Shown: piece after piece, positions 30,793 to 38,900 of the stretch
Layout of the letters: each line of letters starts with the position of its first letter
Position numbering within the stretch: the stretch's first letter is position 1
DNA from: Novosphingobium sp. SG707
GTDB taxonomy: Bacteria > Pseudomonadota > Alphaproteobacteria > Sphingomonadales > Sphingomonadaceae
Assembly (NCBI RefSeq): GCF_012275515.1
Contig: NZ_JAAZQL010000003.1
Location: 626,833-690,832 of the forward strand
Direction: 5' to 3'
DNA: 64,000 nucleotides
Program-made: the position numbers and the translations under genes
The notes under the pieces: generated by a model
Seen by the model: only the letters and a program-made list of their open reading frames with translations
Databases searched by the model: none
Told to the model about the DNA's origin: nothing

Positions 30793-31535
30793 GCGTCCAC
30801 CGTGGGCACCCGGCGCACATCGGCGGCCAGCATATAGCCGCCGCCCCAAACGGTCTGGATCAATTGCGGATTGCGGCTGTCCACCTCGATCTTGCGGCGC
30901 AGGCGGCTGACCTGATTGTCGACCGCGCGGTCGAACAGATGCGCCTCGCGCCCCTGCACCATGTCGAGCAGGCGGTCGCGGTCCAGCACCTGTCGGGGAT
31001 GTTCGAGGAAAGCCATCAGCAGGCGGAATTCCACCGAGGAAATCGCCACGATCGCGCCATCGGGCGCAATCAGCCGCCGCTTGAGCGGATCGAGCCGCCA
31101 GCCATCGAACTGAAAATCCTCATTGGCCTGCAGCTCGGGCAGCGCCCCGCGATGGGTGCGGCGCATCACGCTGCGAATGCGGGCGACCAGCTCGCGCGGC
31201 TCGAAAGGCTTGACGACATAATCGTCCGCGCCGATCTCCAGCCCCACGATCCGGTCGGTCGCCTCGCCGCGCGCGGTCAGGAAGATCGTCGGAATCGAAC
31301 GCGCCTCGGTCAGATGGCGGCACAGCGACAGCCCGTCCTCGCCCGGCATCATGATGTCGAGCAAGACCAGATCGGGCACATCAAGGGCAATGATGCTGCG
31401 CGCCTCGGCCGCGCTGGCCGCCTGCCGGACGGCAAACCCCTGACGCTCCAGATAGGAGGCCAGAGGTTCGCGCAGATCCGGCTCGTCATCGACCAGCAGG
31501 AGGCGCAGCGGAGTAATGTCGCTGTCGCTGTTCAC
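30789..31535 (-). CDS. OmpR-family response regulator
   Basis: This 248-aa regulator has a receiver domain with acidic residues 16-17 and the phosphoacceptor Asp60 (LVLLDIMMPGEDG), and a C-terminal winged-helix DNA-binding domain (FDRAVDNQVSRLRRKIE... IQTVWGGGYML). It is encoded directly before, and overlaps by 4 bp, the sensor kinase gene. An EF-hand protein gene lies 12 bp upstream on the same strand, so all three are probably co-transcribed. Confidence 0.95.
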   Translation of the reverse strand: MNSDSDITPLRLLLVDDEPDLREPLASYLERQGFAVRQAASAAEARSIIALDVPDLVLLDIMMPGEDGLSLCRHLTEARSIPTIFLTARGEATDRIVGLEIGADDYVVKPFEPRELVARIRSVMRRTHRGALPELQANEDFQFDGWRLDPLKRRLIAPDGAIVAISSVEFRLLMAFLEHPRQVLDRDRLLDMVQGREAHLFDRAVDNQVSRLRRKIEVDSRNPQLIQTVWGGGYMLAADVRRVPTVDA

Positions 31536-31547
31536 TTCAACCTTACC

Positions 31548-32297
31548 TTACTGCCCCGCAGGAGGCGGGGGCGGCATGTCATGGCCGCCATGTTCAGGGC
31601 GATGGCCACCCGGACCGCGCCCGCCCATGTTCTGGCCCATATGAGCCTTCATTGCGGCGCGACGTTCCTCGGGCGTGACCTTGCCATCGTGATTGGCATC
31701 CGCGCTGTCAAACATCTTGAGCGCGGCGCCGACAAAGGCGTCCTTGGTCACGGTGCCGGTGTGATTGGGATCGGCCTGGCGCATCAGGCCCATCATCATC
31801 ATGCCGCGGCCCATGCGATGATGTCCGCGCGGACCTTTCATGCCGGGGCCGCCCGGCCCCATGTTGCCGTGATCCATTTTGCCGTCCGGTCCGCCCGGAG
31901 GCGGGGGGGGCATGTCATGATCGCCACCCATGGCGCCCATGCCATGCTTCATCCGTTCGCGCATCCTGTCATGGGCGGCTTCAAATTCCTGGCGGCTCAA
32001 CTGGCCATCATGGTTGGTGTCCATGGCGTCGAAATGCTTGGCCTCGCGCGCCTCGCGGTCGGCCTTGTCCAGCTTGCCGTCATGATTGATGTCCATCATG
32101 TCGAACATCTTTTCGGCATGGGCCTTGGCTTCGGCGCGGGTCATGTCCTTCATCGGGGGCATGGCGCGGGGGGGCATGCCATGGCCCATGGCGTGAGGGC
32201 CGGCAGACGGCGCCGGGGGCGTTGCGGGCGCCTGCGCATGGGCCGCCGAAACCGCCATGAGGGCAATGGCGGAAAGCCCGATAGAAAGTTTCCTCAT
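31548..32297 (-). CDS. Exported EF-hand protein rich in His, Met and Pro
   Basis: This 249-aa protein has a signal peptide (MRKLSIGLSAIALMAVSAAHA) and four EF-hand-like calcium loops: DINHDGKLDKAD (69-80), DTNHDGQLSRQE (93-104), a weaker DPNHTGTVTKDA, and DANHDGKVTPEE. Between them lie long stretches rich in Met, His, Gly and Pro (HDMPPPPPGG, GHHRMGRGMMMMG). It probably binds calcium in the periplasm; the Met/His runs could also bind copper or other metals. It stands 12 bp upstream of the response regulator gene, whose partner kinase has a loop of like composition. Confidence 0.85.
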   Translation of the reverse strand: MRKLSIGLSAIALMAVSAAHAQAPATPPAPSAGPHAMGHGMPPRAMPPMKDMTRAEAKAHAEKMFDMMDINHDGKLDKADREAREAKHFDAMDTNHDGQLSRQEFEAAHDRMRERMKHGMGAMGGDHDMPPPPPGGPDGKMDHGNMGPGGPGMKGPRGHHRMGRGMMMMGLMRQADPNHTGTVTKDAFVGAALKMFDSADANHDGKVTPEERRAAMKAHMGQNMGGRGPGGHRPEHGGHDMPPPPPAGQ

Positions 32298-32503
32298 CCT
32301 AGCGATCCTTACAGTGAACTCTTCTTGGGGGGCAAAAGAGAGTTGAATGAAAGCTGCAACCGTTACCCATGCCTTGAAGGGGGAGGGGAGAGGCCGGGGC
32401 GGCTGCAGCTTTCATGGCTGTTCTATGCCCCGACTGTCGCGCCATTATGCCGGAACCGCCGATTTTTGTCGCCAATTGTCGCGCCGGTCCTGCCCATTAC
32501 GTA

Positions 32504-32905
32504 CTATCCGCCGGATCGCGCGCGGCCTTGCGTGTTCCACCCTGCGGTGATGAACAGCACCCGGGCCGATGCGGCGACATTGGCCGTATGCCACACCCCG
32601 CGCGGATTGATCGCACATTCCCCGGCGCTCAGCGCCACCTCCTGCCGCACCCCTTGGGCATCCTCCTGAATCAGCGTGATTTCGCCATCAAGGCAGATCA
32701 CCACCTCCTCGCCCTCGGGATGCATTTCCCATGAATCCCAGTCCTGCGTGAACGAATGCAGGCTGACCAGCCGCCCCTCGACGCCATCGGAGGCATGGCG
32801 CGCGACATAGGCGCCGTACCAGTCCATGCCGGTAAATTCCGGTTCCGCGCAGGCCGTTCCGCCAAGGCCGAGGTGGACCGGATGGGTGGCCAGATTATGC
32901 GTCAT
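32504..32905 (-). CDS. Cupin-domain protein
   Basis: This 133-aa protein is a single cupin barrel. A histidine/glutamate set is visible in WEMHPEGEEVVICLDGEITL and again in GECAINPRGVWHTANV. Family members bind a metal or sugar and act as dioxygenases, isomerases or regulators. I chose the ATG at 32905; a longer frame to 32977 would lie inside the upstream VOC gene. It overlaps that gene by 11 bp, so the two are coupled. Substrate unknown. Confidence 0.82.
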   Translation of the reverse strand: MTHNLATHPVHLGLGGTACAEPEFTGMDWYGAYVARHASDGVEGRLVSLHSFTQDWDSWEMHPEGEEVVICLDGEITLIQEDAQGVRQEVALSAGECAINPRGVWHTANVAASARVLFITAGWNTQGRARSGG

Positions 32906-33290
32906 GGCCTTCTCCAAATCCGGGGGCAAAGACGAAGGCATTGAGTTTGTTGCCATCCCGGTCTCGGAAATAGGCAACGTAGAAGCCGGGGAAACGCTCG
33001 CCCGGCGCGCCTTCGCATGATCCGCCCAATTCCAGCGCCAGCGCGTGAAGGCGGTCGACCTGATCGCGGTCCTTCGCCTCCAGCGCGACCATCACGCCAT
33101 TGCCCACGCTGGCGGGTTGTCCGTCAAAGGGCAGGGTGATGCCGATCCCGGCCGGACCGCCCGGCACGCCCCACGAGATATAGCGCTCATCGCCGCCCAT
33201 GCGGCCTGCGCCCATTTCGGCGGCGATGGCGTCATAAAACTCCGCCGCGCGGCGCAAATCCTGCGTGCCCAGTGTGACATAGCCGATCAT
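32895..33290 (-). CDS. VOC-family (glyoxalase/bleomycin-resistance fold) protein
   Basis: This 131-aa protein has the paired beta-alpha-beta-beta-beta modules of the vicinal oxygen chelate superfamily: IGYVTLGTQDLRRAAEFYDAI near the start and FRDRDGNKLNAFVF at the end. Members range from glyoxalases to dioxygenases and resistance proteins. Two adjacent ATGs (33293 and 33290) follow AGGAG; the second has the better spacing. It is coupled to the downstream cupin gene. No specific substrate can be assigned. Confidence 0.85.
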   Translation of the reverse strand: MIGYVTLGTQDLRRAAEFYDAIAAEMGAGRMGGDERYISWGVPGGPAGIGITLPFDGQPASVGNGVMVALEAKDRDQVDRLHALALELGGSCEGAPGERFPGFYVAYFRDRDGNKLNAFVFAPGFGEGHDA

Positions 33291-33372
33291 CATTGCTCTC
33301 CTGATGGCGCTCTGAGGTAGCCCGAGTCGCCTTCCATGGAACAATATGGGAACGAGCCCGCCCCCGCAAGCG

Positions 33373-35175
33373 TCACCCAAGCGGCGCGCATTGCTCCTTC
33401 AGCCAGTCCAGCGCCTCGCCCGACAATTGCGGGGCGATGATGCTTTCCACCCGCGCGTGATAGGCGTTCCACCATGCCACCTCGTCGCGGGTCAGCAGGC
33501 GGTCATCGACCAGCGCGCGCTCGATCGGCACATGGGTCAGCGTTTCAAAGCCGAAATAGGCGCCTTCCGCGCCCTCGATGGTGCGCTCCTCGACGAGCAC
33601 GAGATTTTCGATGCGGATGCCATAGGCTCCGGTCTTGTAATAGCCCGGCTCGTTCGACAGGAACATGCCCGCCAACAGTTCCTGCCCGGTGCCCGCCTGT
33701 CCGCCGCTGGATTTGGCGATGCGCTGGGGCCCTTCGTGGACGGAAAGGAAGCTGCCCACCCCATGCCCGGTGCCATGGGCATAATCCAGACCCGCAGACC
33801 AGAGATATTGGCGCGCCAGCGTGTCGAGCTGCGATCCGTTGGTGCCCGCCGGAAAGACCGCGCGGGCAATCGCGATATGACCTTTCAGGACGCGGGTGAA
33901 ACGGTCGCGCACCTCGTCCGGGGCCGTGCCGGGGCCGATCCAGACTGTGCGGGTGATGTCGGTGGTGCCATCGGGATATTGCCCGCCCGAATCGACCAGA
34001 TAGACGCTGGAAGGATCAAGCGCGCGGTTGGTTTCCTCCGAAACGCGATAGTGGACGATGGCGCCGTTCGGCCCCGCGCCGCTGATCGTGTCGAACGACA
34101 GGTCGCGCAGGTCGCCGCATTCCCGGCGGAACTGGTGCAGCGCCTCGGCCGCGCTCATTTCCGTTATACCGCCCTTGGGGCCTTCGACGGACAGCCAGTG
34201 GAGGAAGCGCGTCACCGCTGCGCCGTCGCGGGCCTGCGCGGCGCGGTGTCCCGCCTGTTCGATGGGGTTCTTGATCGCCTTGGGCAGGACACAGGGGTCG
34301 CGCTCCTCGATGATCCGCGCGCCCGAAAGGGCCTCGAAGATCGCCGCCACGCTGCGTTCGGGATCGACCACCACCTTCTTGCCCGAAAGCGCATGGAGCG
34401 CGGGGACGAAATCCTCGCGTGGACAGACCCGCACCGCATTGCCCAGATGGGCGCGCAATTCGGGCGTCACCTTTTCGGGCGCGATGAAGAGATCGGCCGT
34501 GCCATCGGCATGGGCCACCACAAAGGACAGCGCCACCGGCGTGCGCGACACATCCGTGCCCCGCATATTCAGCAGCCACGCCACCGAATCGAGCGCGGCA
34601 ATCACCGCCGCATCGGCCCCGCGCGCGCCCAGCCATTCGGCCACTTCGGCGCGCTTGGCCTCCGAAGGCACGCCCGCCAGAGCCGTCGGATGGGGCAGGG
34701 CGGGGGCAAGGCTGCGCGTCGGCTGATCGGCCCAAACCGCATCCACCGGATTGCGATCCACCGCCGCCAGCGTCGCGCCGCGCGGCTCCAGCGCCTTTTC
34801 CACGGCCCGCGCCCATGGGCGGCCATGCAGCCAGGCGTCATAACCGATCCGTGCCCCCAGCGGCGCATGCGCGCCCAGCCATGCGGCGGGGCTGGTGGCC
34901 GGGACATTCTGATACTCATACAGCGCGCCATCCACCTGATCGCGCACCTGCAAAGTATAGCGTCCATCGACAAAGATCGCGGCCTGATCGGCCAGCACCA
35001 CCGCCGTCCCCGCCGACCCGCCAAAGCCGGTCAGCCATTCCAGCCGCTGGGCATAGGCACCGACATATTCGCTCATATGCTCATCGGAAATCGGGATGAC
35101 AAAACCGTCCAGCCCCTGTGCGGCCAGTTCGGCGCGCAGAGCGGCAAGGCGTTCAGTGTGGATATTGTTCGGCAT
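33373..35175 (-). CDS. Aminopeptidase P family (Xaa-Pro) metallopeptidase
   Basis: This 600-aa M24-family enzyme removes an N-terminal residue that precedes proline. Two creatinase-like N-terminal domains come before the pita-bread catalytic domain with its metal ligands: Asp in YLVDSGGQY and DITRT, His in HGTGHGVG, Glu in SNEPGYY and the last Glu in RIENLVLVEE. The long form is typical of bacterial and eukaryotic APP1-like enzymes. The ATG at 35175 gives MPNNIHTERLAAL; a longer frame would lie in the divergent promoter. It is divergent from a prolyl oligopeptidase gene, so the two proline-handling peptidases sit back to back. Confidence 0.93.
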   Translation of the reverse strand: MPNNIHTERLAALRAELAAQGLDGFVIPISDEHMSEYVGAYAQRLEWLTGFGGSAGTAVVLADQAAIFVDGRYTLQVRDQVDGALYEYQNVPATSPAAWLGAHAPLGARIGYDAWLHGRPWARAVEKALEPRGATLAAVDRNPVDAVWADQPTRSLAPALPHPTALAGVPSEAKRAEVAEWLGARGADAAVIAALDSVAWLLNMRGTDVSRTPVALSFVVAHADGTADLFIAPEKVTPELRAHLGNAVRVCPREDFVPALHALSGKKVVVDPERSVAAIFEALSGARIIEERDPCVLPKAIKNPIEQAGHRAAQARDGAAVTRFLHWLSVEGPKGGITEMSAAEALHQFRRECGDLRDLSFDTISGAGPNGAIVHYRVSEETNRALDPSSVYLVDSGGQYPDGTTDITRTVWIGPGTAPDEVRDRFTRVLKGHIAIARAVFPAGTNGSQLDTLARQYLWSAGLDYAHGTGHGVGSFLSVHEGPQRIAKSSGGQAGTGQELLAGMFLSNEPGYYKTGAYGIRIENLVLVEERTIEGAEGAYFGFETLTHVPIERALVDDRLLTRDEVAWWNAYHARVESIIAPQLSGEALDWLKEQCAPLG

Positions 35176-35246
35176 TGGGACGCGCTTTCCTTTGTTTCCC
35201 ACACCTCTGGCTTGCGGAGGGGGGCTTGCCAACATAGATGCAAGCT

Positions 35247-37304
35247 ATGAGCAATTCCAGCCAGCCTCGCCCCCCGATTGCCGCCAAACAGGCGCATAGC
35301 TTCACCCACCACGGCATCACCGTCACCGATGATTACGCGTGGCTGCGCGATGCCGATTATCCAGAGGTGAAGGATGAGGCGGTGCTGGCGCATCTGAACG
35401 CGGAAAATGCGTGGTTTGAAAGCCGGATGGCCGGGCAGAAGGACCGCATCGACGCCCTGTTCACCGAAATGCGCGCCCGCATCAAGGAAGCCGACAAGAG
35501 CGTGCCGCAGAAGGATGGCGATTACCTCTACTGGATCGAATATGAGGAAGGCGCCGAATATAAGAAATGGTGGCGCAAGCCCGTGGCGGGCGGCGATGAT
35601 GAATTGCTGCTCGACGAGGTGGCGCTGGCCGAGGGCAAGGAATATTTCCGCCTCGGCGCGATTTCGCTCTCGGCTGATGGCAAATTGCTGGCCTGGAGCG
35701 TGGATGACAATGGATCGGAACGTTTCACCGCCCGGATCAAGGTTGTGGCCACCGGCGAGATGCTGCCCGATGTGATCGAAGGGACGCTCTCCTCGCTGGT
35801 CTGGGTCGCGGGCGACAAGGGATTGGTTTATAGCCTCGCCAATGAGAACTGGCGCACCGACAATGCCCGCCTGCACTGGCTGGGCCGCCCGGTTTCCGAG
35901 GATGTCGAGCTTTATCACGAGGATGACGATGGCTTCCGCGTCGGCTCCTCGCTGTCGGCCAATGAGCAATGGCTGATCATTTCGACCAGCGATCATGAAA
36001 CCAGCGAAGTCCGTCTGATCCCGGCGAATGATCCGCTGGCCGCGCCGATTCTGGTGCGTCCGCGTGTCGAGGGCGTCGAATATGATGTCGATGAGCGCGA
36101 TGGGGTGCTCTACATCCACGCGAATGATACGCATGAGAATTTCCGGCTGGCCACCGCGTCCCTCTCGGCGCCGGGGGAATGGACCAGCCTGATCGAAGGC
36201 TGCGACGAATTTTATCTGACGGGCTTTGACCTGTTCCGTGATTTCTATGTGATCGAGGGCCGGGTTCGCGGGCTCGATCGCATCGAATTGCGCTATTACG
36301 ACGCCCCCGCGCGGATCGAGCCGATTGAATTCCCCGAGGATTCCTATGAGGCCGGATTGGCCGACAATCCCGAATGGGCGGTGGACCGCCTGCGCGTCAG
36401 CTATGAAAGCATGGTCAGCCCGGCCAGCGTTTATGACTACCATCTGGCCGACAAGAGCCTTGAGCTGCTGAAGGTTCAGGAGATACCCAGCGGCTATGAC
36501 GCCTCTTTGTACGAGACGAAGCGGCTGGAGATCGAGGCACGCGACGGGACGCTGGTGCCGGTCAGCATCCTCTATCGCAAGGATCGTGTGGGCGCCGGCC
36601 CGCTGCACCTCTATGGCTATGGGGCCTATGGCATTGCGATCAGCCCGGGCTTTTCCACCACGCGCCTGAGCCTTGTGGATCGCGGCTTTGCCTATGCCAT
36701 CGCGCATATCCGCGGCGGCGACGACATGGGCCGCGCATGGTACAAGGCGGGCAAGCGCGAGGCGCGCACCAACACGTTCAACGATTTCGTCGATGTGGCG
36801 CGCGGGCTGTGCGAACTTGGCTATACCGCGCCGGGGCGGATCAGCATCTCGGGCGGATCGGCGGGCGGCGAGCTGATGGGCGCGGTCATTAATTCCGATC
36901 CGGCCCTGTGGGGCGCGGTGGTGGCCCATGTACCCTTCGTCGATGTGCTCTCTACCATGCTGGACGAGAGCCTGCCCCTGACGCCGGGCGAATGGCCCGA
37001 ATGGGGCAACCCCATCGAGGACAAGGCCGCCTTTCAACTGATCCGCTCCTACTCGCCCTATGATCAGGTGAAGGCGCAGGACTACCCGCCGCTGATGGTG
37101 ACGGCGGGGCTGAACGATCCGCGCGTGACCTATTGGGAACCGGCGAAATGGGTCGCGCGGTTGCGCGAATTGAAGACCGACAGCAATGAGCTGATCCTGA
37201 AAACCAATATGGGCGCAGGGCATGGCGGGAAATCGGGGCGCTTCGAATCGCTGACCGAAACGGCGGAGGAATTTGCGTTTATCCTCTGGCAGTTGGGGGT
37301 TTGA
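35247..37304 (+). CDS. S9-family prolyl oligopeptidase / oligopeptidase B-like
   Basis: This 685-aa serine peptidase has an N-terminal beta-propeller (residues about 70-420) and a C-terminal alpha/beta hydrolase domain. The catalytic Ser538 lies in GGSAGG; Asp (LNDPRVTYWEP) and His (MGAGHGGKSGR) complete the triad. RGGDDMGRAWYKAGKR resembles oligopeptidase B (PtrB), which cuts after basic residues in small peptides. There is no signal peptide, so it is cytosolic. The start is at 35247, with an ATG 9 bp earlier also possible. It is followed by repeat element B. Confidence 0.92.
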   Translation: MSNSSQPRPPIAAKQAHSFTHHGITVTDDYAWLRDADYPEVKDEAVLAHLNAENAWFESRMAGQKDRIDALFTEMRARIKEADKSVPQKDGDYLYWIEYEEGAEYKKWWRKPVAGGDDELLLDEVALAEGKEYFRLGAISLSADGKLLAWSVDDNGSERFTARIKVVATGEMLPDVIEGTLSSLVWVAGDKGLVYSLANENWRTDNARLHWLGRPVSEDVELYHEDDDGFRVGSSLSANEQWLIISTSDHETSEVRLIPANDPLAAPILVRPRVEGVEYDVDERDGVLYIHANDTHENFRLATASLSAPGEWTSLIEGCDEFYLTGFDLFRDFYVIEGRVRGLDRIELRYYDAPARIEPIEFPEDSYEAGLADNPEWAVDRLRVSYESMVSPASVYDYHLADKSLELLKVQEIPSGYDASLYETKRLEIEARDGTLVPVSILYRKDRVGAGPLHLYGYGAYGIAISPGFSTTRLSLVDRGFAYAIAHIRGGDDMGRAWYKAGKREARTNTFNDFVDVARGLCELGYTAPGRISISGGSAGGELMGAVINSDPALWGAVVAHVPFVDVLSTMLDESLPLTPGEWPEWGNPIEDKAAFQLIRSYSPYDQVKAQDYPPLMVTAGLNDPRVTYWEPAKWVARLRELKTDSNELILKTNMGAGHGGKSGRFESLTETAEEFAFILWQLGV

Positions 37305-37322
37305 GTTTAGGGGTTTAAGGGG

Positions 37323-37517
37323 GCCTCCGGCGGGTTAAGGGCGGGGGCCCTTAACAATCCCGATATTGTCCAGATTGGGCGTGGGGGCGCCCGAAGCGCA
37401 ACGTTGCCGCGCCGCAGGCTTTATAAACCGCTTCGCGGAAAGGAGTTTGTTGGCGGATTTTGGCGCCACCCCAGTAATGGGATTGCAAAGGGTCGAGACC
37501 CTTTGCCCGCCGGAGGC
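37323..37517. repeat. Intergenic repeat element, copy B (BIME-like)
   Basis: The 195-bp copy runs from GCCTCCGGCGGG to the inverse CCCGCCGGAGGC. The left hairpin is GTTAAGGGC/GCCCTTAAC and the right is GCAAAGGGTC/GACCCTTTGC, so the stem sequence differs between ends while pairing is kept. The centre has the GCGCCGCAGGCTTTATAAA arm seen in the other copies. It lies between the oligopeptidase and thioesterase genes. Confidence 0.85.
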
Positions 37518-37575
37518 CCACTTCCTTTCAACGAAAACCCCTTGCCTTCCGGATGCCTGTCCCCAAACTCCTCCC

Positions 37576-37989
37576 ATGCCCAACCGTTATACCCACACCT
37601 TCACCGCAGGCCCCGATGACATCGACATCATGGGCCATGTCAACAATGCCGTCTGGGTGCAGTGGATGGAGGCCGTGGCCACCGCGCACTGGATGCAGGA
37701 CGCCGCGCCCGAGCATGTGGAGCGCTATGTCTGGGTCGTCACGCGGCACGAGATCGACTATCGCGGCAATATCGCGCAGGGGCAGAGCGTTACGGCTGAG
37801 ACCTTTATCCCCGAAGGCCCGATCGGTGCGCGCTTTGACCGGCGGATCGATTTCCGCAACGACGCGGGCAAGGCCATCGTTTCGGCGCGCAGCACATGGG
37901 CGATGCTGGACAAGGAGACGCTGCGGCTGACGCGGGTGTCGGGGGAGATTGCGGCGGCTTTTGCGCCGGAGGGTGGCTGGCCGGGGTAG
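37576..37989 (+). CDS. Hotdog-fold acyl-CoA thioesterase (4-hydroxybenzoyl-CoA thioesterase type)
   Basis: This 137-aa protein matches single-hotdog thioesterases: DDIDIMGHVNNAVWVQWMEAVA near the N-terminus holds the Asp and the HVNNA motif of the YbgC/4HBT group. It hydrolyses an acyl-CoA thioester of unknown chain type. The ATG at 37576 begins this conserved region; upstream codons in frame belong to repeat element B. It is flanked on both sides by repeat copies B and C. Confidence 0.88.
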   Translation: MPNRYTHTFTAGPDDIDIMGHVNNAVWVQWMEAVATAHWMQDAAPEHVERYVWVVTRHEIDYRGNIAQGQSVTAETFIPEGPIGARFDRRIDFRNDAGKAIVSARSTWAMLDKETLRLTRVSGEIAAAFAPEGGWPG

Positions 37990-37997
37990 GAGGTTTT

Positions 37998-38177
37998 GCC
38001 TCCGGCGGGCAAAGGGACTTGTCCCTTTGCAATCCCATTATGGGGTGGTGCTCAAGTTCGCAGGTATGTGCGCATCCGCGAAGCGGTTTAATAGCCTGCG
38101 GCGCGGCGGCGTTGTGCTTTGGGAGATTCTACAATCTTGGGATTGTTAAGGGTCGAGACCCTTAACCCGCCGGAGGC
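37998..38177. repeat. Intergenic repeat element, copy C (BIME-like)
   Basis: The 180-bp copy has the usual GCCTCCGGCGGG and inverse ends. The left hairpin is GCAAAGGGAC/GTCCCTTTGC and the right is GTTAAGGGTC/GACCCTTAAC, the opposite arrangement to copy B. The central arm AGCCTGCGGCGCGGC is present without a full partner. It lies between the convergent thioesterase and CHAP genes. Confidence 0.85.
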
Positions 38178-38201
38178 ACCCTAACTTTCAACTCGGAAAA
38201 C

Positions 38202-38708
38202 TCAGTCGCGCATCGCCAGCTTGGTGCCGTCCAGACGGTCGGCCTTGTTAGCATAGATGAAGCCATAGGTGGGCGAGGAGCGCATGCCCAGCTTGCCGGT
38301 GGGGGCGTAGAACACGCGCACTTCTGACCAGTCGCCGTTGGCCGAGACGTCTTCGGCCATGGCGCTGCGTTCGATCATGCCGGGGCGCGACCAGTTGGCG
38401 TGGTTAAGCAGAACGTGGCGTTCGTCGATCACCTTGGAAACCATGGCGACATGGCCTGCGCGCATCGAGTGGGTGGCGCGGAAGGCAAGGACAGCCCCAG
38501 CCTTGGGTGCAGTGCCGCGATCATAGCGGCCCTCGGCCTGATCCCACCAGCCAGCGGCGCGGCCCGAAAGGGCGATGCCGGAAACCTCGCGGGCGTAGGG
38601 AGCGCATTGCAGCACTTGTGCTGAGGCCGGAACCGAGATGAAAGCGGCGAAAATCAGGGCGATAGCGGCGCGGATCAGCTTTGCGTTGAAAAAGGAAACC
38701 CGGACCAC
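38202..38708 (-). CDS. Exported CHAP-domain peptidoglycan amidase/peptidase
   Basis: This 168-aa protein has a signal peptide (ending PASAQ near residue 31) and a CHAP domain with the catalytic Cys35 (QVLQCAPYAREVSG) and a His in SMRAGHVAMVS. CHAP enzymes cut amide bonds in peptidoglycan or glutathionylspermidine. I chose a GTG at 38708 because AAGGGG lies 6 nt upstream; another GTG at 38735 adds nine residues. It probably remodels the cell wall; no partner gene is adjacent. Confidence 0.82.
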   Translation of the reverse strand: MVRVSFFNAKLIRAAIALIFAAFISVPASAQVLQCAPYAREVSGIALSGRAAGWWDQAEGRYDRGTAPKAGAVLAFRATHSMRAGHVAMVSKVIDERHVLLNHANWSRPGMIERSAMAEDVSANGDWSEVRVFYAPTGKLGMRSSPTYGFIYANKADRLDGTKLAMRD

Positions 38709-38900
38709 TGAAAACCCCTTAGCGCTTATCGGCACCGCTTGTTGGCGTCGATGGCCAAGGTGTAGCCAGCCGATGGCAATTAGGGAATGTCCGGAGGTCG
38801 CGCTCTATCGTGGCTTAACAACGGTTCATCGGCTTTCGCACCCGCAGCATGGGGATAAGCGGTGAGCGGATGCATTCCCGCTCACCCCATGATCCCCCGA

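Noticed and set aside
33293-33372. A further small gene between the VOC and aminopeptidase P genes
   Set aside because: The gap is under 100 bp and is explained by the VOC leader and ribosome binding site.
35073-37223. A 716-codon minus-strand open frame
   Set aside because: It mirrors the prolyl oligopeptidase gene, which has a full catalytic triad.
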